Notes: a model not told the origin generated them from the sequence alone. A stretch of 64,000 nucleotides of DNA from Diatrype stigma (GCA_022225965.2 JAKJXP020000130.1:45466-109465), one strand, 5' to 3'; positions 1 through 11,373 are shown, counted from the stretch's first letter. Made by a program: numbers and translations.

Positions 1-530
1 GGCATCCTAAGAAGCAGCCATAACGAATATTTTACAGAAGATATGAAGCGTAAGCAAGAGAAGCCTTTATGGGTAGATATGGTTATTATCTAATTCCCGA
101 TCTAGTGTTACATCATGCCTTCGACCTTGAAAGGCTGGATAGATAGAGTCAATTCACTGGATTTAAATACGGAAAAAGTGAAGACAAAGGGGAAAATTGG
201 GACTAACAATATGGCGAGGGAACATTGTCGGGCAGGTTGTCGGGCAGGTGTACCATGTTGCTCGTGACCGCGAGACGCTGGAGAGAGCATTACTCGGCCA
301 GAGGCATCGTTGGGCCGATTAATGGTGTTCTTTTCCCCATAAACCATGGTCTCCTGTATCACATGAGCTTGGAAGTTCTACGGTCGTTCGTTGTGTGCCG
401 TGCTGATGGAACCAATGATGCGATTTCCAAGACAACGGCCGACGAACTTCGCCAGAGGTTTCCAACCTTGTGGGTCACAAGTCTATTGCCATCGTCCTAG
501 AATGACGGCGAGTATGAGATTACAACTTTT

Positions 531-664
531 ATTGCAGGTGCAAAGCAGAAAGCAGCTGCAGGAAAGAAACTGATGATGTAGATTCAAAGGAATCTAAGCA
601 GGTGGAGTGCTAGAAGGCGGTTGCTTAGGTGTGGGTAGTGCCACTAGGGCACTAGCCACGCAAC
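531..664 (+). repeat. Left arm of long inverted repeat
   Basis: This arm matches the reverse complement of 1287-1420 over about 134 bp with only about two visible mismatches (for example agcagctgc here against agcaggtgc in the other arm). The arm contains an internal repeat of the GCAGGTGCA type. Confidence 0.8.
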
Positions 665-1286
665 AACTTTACTTCTAAAACCGGGACTAGAGGATCCTCC
701 TGCCGGGGGCTTTTCTTTACACACCCGCGTTGCTAAGCATGATTCATATTCCCAAGACCAATGAATGAGCTTGTGATTAGGTTGGAGAAGCATCAAATGG
801 GATTGCTTTGGCGTGCGAACCTTGCGACGAATGTTGCGGTATAAGGGCAATGGGGTAATGAAGCCTAGTTGCGTATAATTATATCTCTGTGAAATTCGAC
901 ATGTCGGCAGAGACCTCGCTGCTCAAGTCTTCGAAAAAGATTTGAGGTTGATCCGCCAACCCTGGCCCTTCTTGTTGTGAAGCGTAGTCATCTCGAGGCT
1001 AGGCAGTCTTACGAGGCCATGCCAGAGATCAACATGTAGCTCCGACATAGGGTTGTTAGTCGTGGGGCAATAGCGCCATCTAGGCCGCTTCCAGGCCTCC
1101 CAAAGGGCTTTGGAATAGGTCGTGGTTCGTGGTAATACTTTCGAGGTATTGTGGGATCCCGTTTCGAAGCTGATAGATTGGTAGAATAGACTTGGGGTGA
1201 CTATATAACGCACACGATGCTAGGGGGTCAAGGGAGCAAAGCGTTGGGCAGTCTAGGAGCTGAAAACCAGGCGGCGATGTGCTCCA

Positions 1287-1420
1287 GTTGCGTGGCTAGT
1301 GCCCTAGTGGCACTACCCACACCTAAGCAACCGCCTTCTAGCACTCCACCTGCTTAGATTCCTTTGAATCTACAGCATCAGTTTCTTTCCTGCACCTGCT
1401 TTCTGCTTTGCACCTGCAAT
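1287..1420 (-). repeat. Right arm of long inverted repeat
   Basis: This is the reverse-complement partner of 531-664. Similarity stops abruptly on both sides: after CACCTGCAAT at 1420 and before GTTGCGTGG at 1287. This gives the pair well-defined edges. Confidence 0.8.
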
Positions 1421-2219
1421 AGATCATATACCAAACATGAGGATATTGCAATAACAAGAGCGATGGTGGTCGCAAGACCAGGCGACAGCCCGTCATCCAA
1501 ATCGACAAGTCCTGGCTTGGGCGCCCCTTTAACCTACCCACCCCTGACTAACCTGACTAATCTGATTCAGGGGTATCGACTTCGTAGAGCCAGTAACGTC
1601 AAAAACATCAAGACACAATGATAAATGATGAATGACGTTTATCCCTAAGAGACCGTAAGTCTTGTAACTATCGATCTATGGAGATAGCCGACGTTAAAGA
1701 AAAGTGGCGCGGCAAGTGGCACGCCGAAAAGCAGTTCGACAACTCCTCAAGCTAACTCCGTATCTTCAACGTAAGGGAGACGTGGGAGACGAGATGACAC
1801 GGCTGCAGTAAAATGGAAGGGCCTAAAGGGATCAGCTTCCAGCCTTGACGGCCCCTTGGCCGGATTATCTGATGGGAGATGATGTTACCGGCTCGCTGTA
1901 TTTCGCAAGTCCGGGTGGGTACTATGATTGGATATGCCCGATAGGCTACGGGATTACGACCATTTTGTTCCATTTCCGACGCGGACGAATTCAACTACTG
2001 ACTAAGCAAGCCAGGGTGCACAGCGTTTGGCACGACATACGAATACAACAGCGAATCTATCTATAGAGTAACGACAACCTGAGTAATAATGAAAACAGTA
2101 AGACCTCGACCGCTTTGGAAGATCTGCGATCGATCAGACAATAGTGTAGGTGATTGTCCGACAATCGAGTTCCACGAGATCCTGTGCATAACGGGCCATC
2201 AGGGATTCAAGGTGGCAAT

Positions 2220-2259
2220 GGGGGGGGGGGGGGGGGGGGGGGTAATTACNNNNNNNNNN

Positions 2260-2351
<92 letters not shown>
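2220..2351. other. Scaffold gap flanked by homopolymers (assembly artefact)
   Basis: A run of 23 G (2220-2242) is followed by TAATTAC, ten N (2250-2259) and then 92 consecutive C (2260-2351). Ten Ns is a conventional scaffolding placeholder, and poly-G/poly-C tails are typical no-signal artefacts of two-colour sequencers. Sequence contiguity across this point should not be trusted, and the apparent polyproline reading frame is not a gene. Confidence 0.9.
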
Positions 2352-2927
2352 ATTCCGTGATACGCCCTATGCCGCAGCAAACGGATGAGGAAAGTCCCTG
2401 AGACAGAGCAATTCATCGTGCTTGCTGCCGCTTGATAGAGCGCCTTGTGTCGGTTTAGTGTCGGTATTCAACTTGGACCTCACCCCTCACCCCCCCTAGT
2501 CTCTACCTAGACAAACTCTAGAGACTGCTCACTCGCTGGATGTTCCTGATCCAGGTATCAGCTATTCGTAACATGTTTGGACTACATAGCAGTCGCACTT
2601 TTAACCTTATTCTCCATTGGCTCATAGGGCCTGTAGGGCGCGTCTTACGAGATATTTACCAACTTTGAAATGCCATTGTGTTCCCAATAATGCTCTTGGG
2701 TTTTTGTTTCGCAGTCGTAGGACCCAAGTAACAACAAGATGATCTAGCTTGAGTTTCACTACCGGGGAATAACTGATGTCAACATGGTGTATTAACTAAG
2801 TAAATTAGCTAAGTATACTCAATCTCTGTCTGCAGGAATGCATGGATCATGGCATAGTTAACGTAACAGCCCACCTGAATGAACGAAACCCAGAGACGTA
2901 TCATCACCTCGCAGGTTTATACATTTG

Positions 2928-3100
2928 TTACGTCAAAGTACTTTGAAGTCCAACAGGACCTCGCAGCAGGGCATCATCAGCATCTCCAAGACTGGGCAGG
3001 AACTCGTGATCAAGATTGAGGATGGTATCGTGGAAATACCCGCGGGCGCCCGATGAGTTCTCGAGTTCTAATGGCCCACGCCCCGGCCGAATAACTCATC
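2928..3100 (-). other. Short coding-looking frame, possible gene remnant
   Basis: The minus strand has an open frame of about 57 codons ending at TAA (2930-2928) with protein-like composition, for example the segment GYFHDTILNLDHEFLPSL. It has no ATG and is preceded by an in-frame TGA. I do not recognise the family. It may be the 3' end of a decayed gene or a last exon whose upstream part was lost. Confidence 0.2.
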
Positions 3101-3444
3101 AACACTTAAAGGCCCTAAAGACTCACTAAACTTTAGGTCATCTTGGTACCTGTCACCAAAAATGCATGTATGTATATTATAGTGGATTGGGTATGATGTA
3201 TCATGAAACCAATAACATCGTCGGTAATGGGCTTAGTACAGTTAATAGAATACCATTTATCTTACGAACAATGTGTCTATATATTTACTTGATCTTTTAA
3301 ATACTTTCGCCAGTGCATAGCAACCCGAATATTAGGGTGAATATATGCGAATGTTTAAAACCCGGTTTAACGCTATAAAATGCGCGCCCCGCCCCCGCCA
3401 TCTTCCCCTTGCTTAGACTACCGGCCCCCTTCCCTTAAACAAAG

Positions 3445-4540
3445 TTAGTTAATCGTGGAAAGAATTTCGCGTACGCCAGCGAATGAAAGCTCGGCCATTG
3501 TCTCCTCCCACAGCCGCTTAGCAACCTCTTCACCTTCACGCTTGTAAACAAGAGGAGCTTTACTGTACGATGGTTAATACAGACACGCTTCGAAGTCTTG
3601 ATATATGGACTTACGGTCGCAATTTCCCGTCTTCTACGTATTGTCCATGCGCCTCTTGGCCAAAGTTGACGGCAGCATGCACGAGAGAGCGCGCACCGAC
3701 CTGGCATGACCTGCCGATCACGCGCGTGAAGATGCGGAAAAGAAAGCCGAGGAAGGTACCCTTCCCTTCCCGTTGGAGTTCGGATCCGTAACAGAAGCCC
3801 GGATTCACCGCGTTCAAAGTGACCGTGGACGCAGGCACGTGTTGCGCCAACTCGGTCAAGAAGAGCTGGCCCAAGAGCTTGGATGTGCCATAGCGGTCCT
3901 GGTAATCCCACTTCGCAGCCTTCTGCTTGAAGGCACCCAATATTGGTTTGGCTGACCTTTCGCTGAACTTTGCCCAGGCTGCCGTGTCGGAAGATACAAG
4001 AACGAGGCGGCCCGGTTGCGCTGGTGCATTCTTCTTCAGTGCAGGCAGTAATAGGATCGTGAGTAGGGCATTAGAAAGATAGTTGATCTGAACGTCTTCC
4101 TCGAGGCTAGTAGATGGATGGAATTCCTCTGCTACCTTGAAAACCCCAGCGTTCAAAACAGCAATATCTAGACGCTCGAGACTTTTGGCACGCTCCGCGA
4201 ATTTGGTAATCGACTCGAATGACGACAGGTCCAGACTCCAAACATCAATCTCGCAAGTGCCGGGAGCCCTCCCCGAAGCAAGTTCTTTGCGCGCGGCTTC
4301 ACCTTTTGCGACGGTGCGCACGGCTAGAATGAGTCTGCTTAGTCCTAGGTCCAGGAGCTGACGAGCGGCTTCTAGTCCCAACCCTGTGTTGGAACCAGTG
4401 ACGATGGCGGTTTTCCCCTGAAGATTCGCCTCGCGCCGTGTCACAATCGGTGCTTTCACGAGAAACTGGCGGTACAGGTACTGAGACATGCTCGCCTCCC
4501 TCTCGGGTGTGATATCGAATTGCGAAGCCATCTTTGTCAT
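3445..4540 (-). CDS. Short-chain dehydrogenase/reductase, retinol-dehydrogenase-like
   Basis: Predicted 347-residue NAD(P)-dependent oxidoreductase of the classical SDR fold, with unknown substrate. The cofactor loop TGSNTGLG lies at residues 48-55, NAG at 130-132, the catalytic Ser in LVSSDTA near 183-184, and YGTSK (Tyr217, Lys221) follows. One intron, 3563-3614 (52 bp, donor GTAAGT, acceptor CAG), joins LRP to the C-terminal exon ending REILSTIN. The start at 4540 was chosen because the frame upstream looks non-coding; a second Met three codons in (4531) has the better Kozak context (AAGATGG). Length is normal for the retinol dehydrogenase 12/WW-oxidoreductase-like branch common in fungi. 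It is oriented away from the adjacent polyketide-synthase relic, so a former biosynthetic link is possible but unproven. Confidence 0.9.
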
Positions 4541-5072
4541 GACCAGTTTGAGAGAAAAGATAGGTTTGAAAAAGATGAGTTCTAAAGTGGAATGAGTCGA
4601 GGGTTTGATCTGTCTCGGTTCGAGAAAGGGGAGCAGGCGTATAAATCCATTTCCTTGAGAAGAATGGCGATACCCATGGTACAATGTAAAGTATTAGATA
4701 CAATCCAGTCGATGGTGATAGATTGGGTCAGGGTCGAAAGCAAAGCTGGGCATCTGACAGGAGGTTGTGCAGCGCGGGTTACGTTTCGTCCGATTCGGAC
4801 GAATTACTCGCTAGTGCCCCGACACCGTTAAATCTGCCGGACCCGTCCCGGTATACCAATGTTACAGCCTCAGCCTTCATAGGCACATGAATAGTTACAA
4901 AGTAATCCGATATGCTAAATACATCGGATATAGCATGTCCATCATCTTACTTTCGCCGTTGCTGTGCAAGGCATTTGTCTTCCGATTAAACACTTAGTAA
5001 TCGAAAGTTATCAATAGACACTAAAAAGTGTGCCTCCTTCATTAGGTGAGACCTGCACCAAACAAGGCTGTG
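4541..5072. other. Promoter side of the dehydrogenase gene
   Basis: This is the upstream region of the minus-strand dehydrogenase, running into the polyketide-synthase relic. I see no gene here and no regulatory motif I can name with confidence. Confidence 0.4.
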
Positions 5073-5835
5073 TTTAATCCCGAGACGGATTACCTGCTTG
5101 TAGGCTGCCTCGGTGGTAGTGCGGGTAGCCATAGTTCTCCGAGAAACTGTTCACTCGCATGACCAATGAGGCCTGGCATATCGGGACCCAGCTCAACTGG
5201 AGGGGCACATAGAACCTACGTCACATTCTAGAAGGCTACGATGAAGCGCTCGACTTCTTCCTCTTGTTCTCGCTTTTAGGCAGCGTCGGCACCGCGACCC
5301 TAAGCAACTACTGTGCGGCCAATGGCTCCCTAGACGCGTTCACTCGTTGGCTTCGGGCGCAGGGCAAACTGGCTATATCGCTGGGCCTAGGCATGATCTC
5401 CGAGTTAGCTATCTCCATGGGAATCCAGACATTGAGGTCCTGCTATTTCACAATGCATCCAGCCGCTCAATAATACAGGCTCCTGTAACTGCTCGATTTT
5501 GGCCTTTCCGGGCCCAGCGGTGAGACTGATTCTGCTCACCGGGAGCCCTTAGCCCTGGCTGCCGAAGCAGCCCGGATCCTGACAGGCCTGGACTCTGGAG
5601 CCGATCGGGATACGCAAGTTCATGGAAAAGGGTTTCGACGTGAACAGCAGCAGTACGATGAAGAATGCCCGCAAGGCCCTGCTAGTGGCGTCGCTTCTGG
5701 TCGAACAGAACACGCAGAACGAGGATCAAGACATAGTATGTATAGACATATACTCTACACTGTTTCCTAATACCCAGGTACCTATCGTTGGCGTCGATAG
5801 CATACTGGAAGCAGAGTTCCATTCTTGGTCAGGAA
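5073..5835 (+). pseudogene. Relic of a reducing polyketide synthase (KR to ACP end)
   Basis: Three out-of-frame pieces resemble the C-terminal part of a fungal highly reducing PKS. Piece 1 (from 5073) has the ketoreductase cofactor strand YLLVGCLGG. Piece 2 (5159-5473) has the KR core with SNYCAANGSLDAF and ALGMISE-like residues. Piece 3 (around 5781-5830) has a degenerate acyl-carrier site, DSILEAEFHSW, around the phosphopantetheine Ser. The middle of KR is missing between pieces 1 and 2. An in-frame TAG at 5210-5212 stands where the family usually has Trp (TGG), and a second stop lies at 5471-5473. Upstream KS/AT/DH domains are absent. The gene is clearly non-functional, and the Trp-to-stop change is the transition RIP would produce (CpA on the opposite strand). 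Confidence 0.75.
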
Positions 5836-6374
5836 TACGTCCAAAGTGGGCGTGCCTTTCCTTAGTATTTCCAGTGAGCAAAAGGCACTTTGTAATCTCG
5901 CCGAGTGTGTGGAAGAAGAGTTAAGAAACAGTCGGGTTGAAACAGCGGCACTAGAATCTTTCATTCGAAATAGACGTATGAGATCTGGAATCACTGTAGA
6001 GTTCTTAAACTACACGAGATGTAAAGATATCATCGCAGGCATTTCATCTGACTGCTAGTAGTTATTCGTGTGATTGGTTCGAGCGCAGTACTTAGTTTCG
6101 GGTTCACGATATGCGAATCTTAGCGAATCTTAGCTAAAGTCTCTTAGAGGACAGGACGTCAAGAGCATGCTTACCTGCCGCGAACACGGCCGGCCAGGGA
6201 GGTTCTTCATCCAGGAAGATTTCTCCATAGCAACCCGGCACTCGCCTTCACCCATGTATGCTCCAAGCTGATGATGAGAGAACATTGGGCAGATGTAAAT
6301 AAAGGTCTCTTATTTGTCTTCAAGCTTTTTATCATTGAATTCAAGCATCCATTCTACCCGTTCCACTCATACAT
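5836..6374. other. Intergenic between PKS relic and GluRS 3' end
   Basis: A 77-codon plus-strand frame (5825-6058) has no recognisable similarity and probably is decayed PKS 3' sequence or chance. The remainder is the 3' flank of the glutamyl-tRNA synthetase gene. Confidence 0.35.
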
Positions 6375-8417
6375 CTATTTGCTCTTTCCTGTAGGGATGC
6401 AGAATAGCACGATTTTCTTCTCCTCGCCCTCTTCATACCCCTTATCGACGCGGTAATACCCACGCCGCTCAAGCTGGATGATATCGTCCTTCTTGTACTT
6501 CGTTACGTTCTCATCGCAGAACGCCTCCTCCATGGTGGCGGTCACGGGGTTCAAAAACTTCTCCAGCTCATCCTCCTCCTCGAGCTTATCCTTCGTGATC
6601 AAGTAGTCAAAGTCCCAGAGCTCGGCGGGGATCAACTTCTGACCCCCGGTCGAAAGCCATGTGACCTTCTTCTCAGTAGTGCGAACGTCACCTTTCAGGT
6701 TCAGCTCGCAGGTGATGCTGGTGATAGGATCTCCGCTGGCGATCGACCGGACGAACGCGTTGCCCCACTGCATGATGGTTATCTCCTCGCCGTACTTGAA
6801 CGACTTGGCGTCCACCTGATCCATGATGATCTCCTTGCTGAAGGCGACCTTCTTGGTACCTATTGCTGGGTTCTTGGGGTGTAGCGGCTTATCCTCAGAC
6901 CGGGGCTCCTCAGGAACCTCCTCGCCCATCATGGCAACCTTGACAGCATCTTTTTTCAGGATGGCGGTGTGGCGCGGAGCTACCGGGTCGATCTCCTTCT
7001 TGTTGGTAGCCCAGAAGCTGGCCCAGTCCATAGAAACGACGTTTCGAGACGGGCCTTGCTTTAAAATGAAATCGCGAAGGGCCGGGATAGTCATACCACG
7101 TCTCCGGACGCCACGGATCGTGGGCATGCGAGGGTCATCCCAGCCCCAGACCCTGCCGGTATCGACCAGCTTGGCGAGCTTCCGCTTCGACAAGAAAGTT
7201 TTGATGAAATTCATGCGGGCAAAGTCCCACATGTAAACCTGGCGAAGCTTCAGGGTATCGATGAACCATTGGAACTGCGGGTTTCGATCGGTGTACTCGG
7301 TAGATCGCAGGGCGTGCGTGACGCCTTCGAAACTGTCCACGACGGGACACGCGAGGTCGTACGTCGGGTACATCTTCCACTGTGTGCCAGTGCGGTGGTG
7401 GGCATCGTTGGGGTTGCATCGGTAGATGACGGGGTCGCGCATGGCCTTGTTGGGATTGTCGACAGAGATCTTGGCCCGGATGCAGTTCTTCAGACCCTCC
7501 TCCGAACCCTTCTTCATCTCGTCGAAAATTCGCAGGTTCTCCTCCACCGTGCGGTCGCGTCTCTTGGAGGCAATTCCCCTGCCGCGCTCATCTCGCATGG
7601 TCTCGACATCCGTATCGTCAGAATACGCGTTACCGCTCTTGATCAGGGTCAGGCACGCGTCGTATATGCGATCAAAATGGTCGGAGGTGTAAGAAACGAA
7701 ATCGGGCTTGACACCCATGAGGGCCAGATCCTCGATGATAGCATCCTGAAACTCCTCTTTTTCCTTGCTGGGGTTAGTATCGTCGAGTCGCAGTCTCAGT
7801 TTTCCATCATAGGCTTGATGGGCGAAGTAGTCGCTCAGCAAAGCGGCCTTGGCATGTCCAATGTGAAGGTAACCCCTATTCGAGTGTGAAACGAGTTAGC
7901 AATCATGCATTGATGGAGCTGTTCTATCGTGGTGCTGCTATTCCTGCTCCCCACTAAATGGAAGACATGAATCATAACCAAGTACAGGATAGGCTGAAAG
8001 AGTGAGACGAGGAAGGGGGGAAACGCACGATGGCTCAGGTAGGAATCGCGTAACGACACCCTTATCCGCTTCCTGCAATGCCAGGTTGTAGCTCGCTCCG
8101 GCACGGCTGCCTGCTTGGATCTTGGCCTTTCGCGCAGCGTCAGCAGCCTTGACTGTCTCCTGGATCTCGGGGTGGTTCTGCTCGATGAAATTGAACCATC
8201 TGAGAATATTCTGATATGCCCCCCTCTTGATGAAAGAAACGGCGGCTCGGTTGCTCTTGATTGCGATCCAGATCTTGGCATCAATATCGCTCAGAGTGTA
8301 CCCTGCCAAGTATGTTCTCAGGACGAGATGTTTCTCAAGCTTGATGAAGAGAGGCTCAATCGACTTAAAGTCGCCTCCAAGGGAGGTTGAGATGGCAACG
8401 AGCTCGTCTGCCTTCAT
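6375..8417 (-). CDS. gus1: Cytosolic glutamyl-tRNA synthetase
   Basis: Predicted 629-residue class I aminoacyl-tRNA synthetase that charges tRNA-Glu in the cytosol. Exon 1 (8029-8417) encodes a GST-like N-terminal domain, the kind used in yeast to bind the Arc1 cofactor. Exon 2 (6375-7875) starts with the ATP-binding HIGH motif (LHIGHAK, residues 133-139), carries the second signature as SKRKL (359-363), and ends with the beta-barrel anticodon-binding region of the eukaryotic/archaeal GlnRS-like type. One 153-bp intron (7876-8028, donor GTGCGT, acceptor TAG) splits the conserved PEPSGYLHIGH stretch; its removal restores the motif exactly. It is divergent from the mitochondrial L1 gene with about 670 bp between starts. 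Assignment is firm; the gene name follows yeast usage. Confidence 0.95.
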
Positions 8418-9085
8418 GATTTCGCGAGGCAGAATAGTCGAGGGAAAGAAGGGGTAAAATGAAAGGAAGGTGGTTCGGTTCTATGTAACAGGCAGGACTC
8501 GAGACCGGAACTCGTCTTGGATAAAAAATCTGAATAGGTGGTCTCGTGATCGAGTATGAAGTTCGAAGGTTGAAGATTGAAGGTGAAAATCAAGTGAGTC
8601 ACCCCACTATAGCGAACGACGACGAGCTGTTTGACTCAACATGGATCAGTCAGACAGGCAATCTTCGGATTCGGTAGCGGGGTCGTCCCTCAAGACCCAA
8701 GGGTGAAAAGCCTGGAGCTCATGTTTGGCGGGGTAAGTGAAAGGTACTTCGTACTTCATACAGCAGATGCCTAATCGTGGCACCCAACCTACATACAATG
8801 ACGCCGATAAGATCATGGAATGGAATCAATTCATTGCCTGGCGGGCGATAAGATAAAATCTAACTATGGCAATTAACCCAATTCAGCGTTAGTTCATCAT
8901 AACCCCTGTACGCCCGGACCGCCTCTAGAATTTTGAAGACGTCGAGCCTTGGTCAGAGCAAAAGACGACTGACTGACTGACTGACTGGAGATCTTCAAAC
9001 CACCAGACCATTAGGAGCTTCGCATCCCAGTCCCCAGGTCCCATACCACCCACACGAGACCACCCTCGACGGCGGCCACCGGGCA
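8418..9085. promoter_or_regulatory. Divergent promoter region, GluRS / mitochondrial L1
   Basis: About 670 bp separate the two start codons, so both promoters must lie here. A (GACT)5 microsatellite is at 8967-8986. I see no TATA box in a convincing position for either gene, as is usual for housekeeping genes. Confidence 0.6.
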
Positions 9086-10149
9086 ATGGCCACGATGAAC
9101 CAATGCATAGCCTCGCTTTCCAGGCTGGGTCTGTCAGCTATCGCAAGACCAACGGTGACGACGGTGGCCCCAACATTGCCGAGATATCTAGCCCCGTCAG
9201 CTTCGGCTTCAGTGCCGATGATACAGGCGCGTGCCGCCAGCGGCGGTACAGTCGGTATGCAGGCACGTCAGCGCGAGAAGGAGAAGGCCAAGAAGAAGAG
9301 GAAGCAGCAGAGACACAAGGAGTACAAATATGCCACGCCTAGCAAGGAGGAGCAGTACTCCTTATGCGATGCTATGCGGTATGTAGGCAATAGTACTTGC
9401 CCGGTCACCTATTAGCCAACCCACGGGATGTTATCTTGTAGTGTATGGACGAATACTTATGCTAGCTGTGCCAATACAGATACCTCCGAGCAGCAGAAGT
9501 CGGCCGTCCTCCCTCGTCGGTAACGTACGAGCTGGCGCTCAAGATCCGCACCATCAAGAACGGACCAGTAGTGCGGAACCGAATACGGCTACCCTACCCG
9601 GTAAAGAACGACACGCGCATCGCCGTGATCTGCAAGGAGAACAGCGGCGCGATGCACGAGGCGCGGACGAGCGGGGCCGTGGCGTTCGGCGAGGAGTCGC
9701 TCTTCGAGCTGATCAAGGCGCGTCCAAATGACCTGCCCTTCAACCGGCTGATCTGTCACATCGACTCAGAGCCAGCGCTCAAGAAGGCGAACCTGGGCCG
9801 CCTGCTCGGTCCCAAGGGCCTCATGCCCAGTTTGAAAACCAACACGATCACGCGAAGTGTTCAGGGGATGATGCACGACATGGTCGGCGCCGAGAATTAC
9901 CGGGAGCGTATCGGCGCCATCCGGATGCCGATTGGCAACATCCAGTTCACCCCTAAGCAGCTGGGGGACAATGTCAAGACCCTCGTCGCATCCGTCAAGG
10001 AGGATATGTCGAGGCTGGAGGACCGCTGCAAAAAGGACCTGATCGAGGTTGTGCTTACATCTTCGAACGGGCCGGGCTTCCCTCTTAATGGCGGATTCAG
10101 TCCGACCGATCCCAAGCTGTTACCTGCCCACCTGAGCACGGCTATGTAA
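9086..10149 (+). CDS. mrpl1: Mitochondrial large-subunit ribosomal protein L1 (uL1m)
   Basis: Predicted 320-residue uL1 protein forming the L1 stalk of the mitochondrial ribosome. Residues 1 to about 50 are rich in Ser, Ala and Arg with no acidic residues, typical of a mitochondrial targeting presequence. Then comes a very basic stretch (REKEKAKKKRKQQRHKEYK), followed by the L1 core with GRLLGPKGLMPS and the C-terminal TSSNGPGF. One intron, 9379-9479 (101 bp, donor GTATGT, acceptor CAG), interrupts an Arg codon in DAMR/YLRAAEVGRPP, matching the conserved start of the L1 domain. The COG2 gene converges on it with only about 215 bp between stop codons, so 3' ends may overlap. Confidence 0.93.
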
Positions 10150-10365
10150 ATAGATGATACAATAGATCATGTGCAAAAGGGCGAGTCACGCGTGGTCATG
10201 ATGTAAAAGAGTGTACATATATCGAAATCGAGTTCATGGTTTCCATTCACATATACTTGGGTATCGACTGCGCCTTTCTTAGTTGACTTCTAACCTCGCA
10301 TCTTAGGTTATGAAGATGATATCAATCAGCCATCAGCCATGGTGGCATCCTTAGTAGTCTTCCTC

Positions 10366-11373
10366 TCAGCTGCCTTTTAGCGTCTTGATAGCCTCTGCTT
10401 GGGCATCCATAAGGCCATATATGCCCATCAGCTTAAGCAGCTTCCCATGTCCTGCGACGCCCGCCCTTTTAGCTCCCTTCAATGCCGTGCCCAAGTCCAA
10501 CAATATGGTATTTCGACATCGAATCATTCTCTCCTCCATCTTCCTTACGAACGGCGTATCCCTTCCCACCGTATCGGCAAGTTCGTCCACAACGACGTAA
10601 TCCTTCGCGAGCTGGGCCAGCTTCGATGAACTGCTGCCTACCATGCCTTCTTCCTCTGTGGCACTCTCGTCATCTTCGTCCTCTTCCTCGTCGTCATCGC
10701 TCTCCTCGTTATCCACGCCCGTCCTTGTCCCACCGCCGCCGCCGCCGCCGCTGCCGACGGCCAACTGTCCCTCGAGCGCCTCGACCCGCTCATCCAGCTC
10801 GAGCATCTTCCTCCCGGTCTCAATCTCCCCCCTCACGGCGCCGAGCTCCTGGTTGCCCGCGGCGACGTCCCTGGCTCGCGTGCTGACGCGTCCCTTGATC
10901 TCGTCGACGGCGCGGCGGAACCCCAGCAGGGCGACGCGGACGTCCTCGACGCGCTCCTCGCCGCCTTTCAGCTCGCTCCCCAAGCTCAGGAAGCTCGTGT
11001 AGTTGGCGTTGACGAGCTCGAGCAGCTCGGCGCTGATGGCGGCGCTGCGCTCGCGTAGGTCGGCGCGTAGGTCCTCGAGCGTTTGGTGCCGGTGCGGCCA
11101 CACCAGCGAAGAGAGGTACGCAGCCGCGTCGAAGTCTGGCGCTAGGAAGTCGGAGCGCGGGAGGGCTGCGGGGAAAGGCAGCGGCGCATCGTCATCTTCG
11201 TCGTCGTCGGCGTCATCGCGGCCGTTATTGACTTTGTTTTTCTCTTCCTCCGCGTCCGTGTCCGAGGAGGATGAGGATGAGGGGAGAGCGAAGGCGCGGG
11301 AGTTACCACGGGGTCGCCGGGTGGGCGCGAGCTGATGTGGGTTGTAGGCCATGACCTTATTGTATGCACGCAT
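10366..11373 (-). CDS. cog2: Conserved oligomeric Golgi complex subunit 2
   Basis: Predicted 335-residue (328 if Met at 11352 is used) COG2 subunit, part of the tethering complex for retrograde intra-Golgi vesicles. The diagnostic N-terminal segment is RSDFLAPDFDAAAYL, followed by RHQTLEDLRADLR and a long heptad-rich coiled coil (SFLSLGSELKGGEERVEDV). A low-complexity acidic insert of D/E/S residues and a short Gly run sit between the coiled coil and the C-terminal helices. Fungal COG2 homologues are usually this short relative to animal COG2. It is a single exon. The second Met, seven codons in, starts MAYNPHQLAP and is the likelier start by conservation of such short fungal N-termini, but this is inference. 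Confidence 0.85.
   Translation of the reverse strand: MRAYNKVMAYNPHQLAPTRRPRGNSRAFALPSSSSSSDTDAEEEKNKVNNGRDDADDDEDDDAPLPFPAALPRSDFLAPDFDAAAYLSSLVWPHRHQTLEDLRADLRERSAAISAELLELVNANYTSFLSLGSELKGGEERVEDVRVALLGFRRAVDEIKGRVSTRARDVAAGNQELGAVRGEIETGRKMLELDERVEALEGQLAVGSGGGGGGGTRTGVDNEESDDDEEEDEDDESATEEEGMVGSSSSKLAQLAKDYVVVDELADTVGRDTPFVRKMEERMIRCRNTILLDLGTALKGAKRAGVAGHGKLLKLMGIYGLMDAQAEAIKTLKGS

Larger units (their letters stand above)
531..1420. mobile_element. Candidate non-autonomous element with 134-bp terminal inverted repeats
   Basis: Two nearly identical arms face each other at 531-664 and 1287-1420; both outer ends begin ATTGCAGGTG when read inwards. The enclosed 622 bp contain no open frame resembling a transposase or any other protein I recognise. 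The layout resembles a foldback or long-TIR MITE-like DNA element. I see no clear target-site duplication: the left flank ends in CTTTT and the right flank starts AGATC. A recombination-derived palindrome is therefore also possible. Confidence 0.5.
1421..3444. other. Gene-poor stretch with assembly gap
   Basis: I recognise no complete gene here. The stretch contains the poly-G/N/poly-C gap (2220-2351) and one short coding-looking frame on the minus strand (about 2928-3100). The last part (3361-3440) is GC-rich and lies downstream of the 3' end of the dehydrogenase gene. Confidence 0.5.

Noticed and set aside
2089..2388. Polyproline reading frame of about 100 codons
   Set aside because: It is read from the 92-base C homopolymer after the N gap and is an assembly artefact.
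7269..7889. 206-codon frame on the plus strand
   Set aside because: It is the complement shadow of the conserved glutamyl-tRNA synthetase exon.
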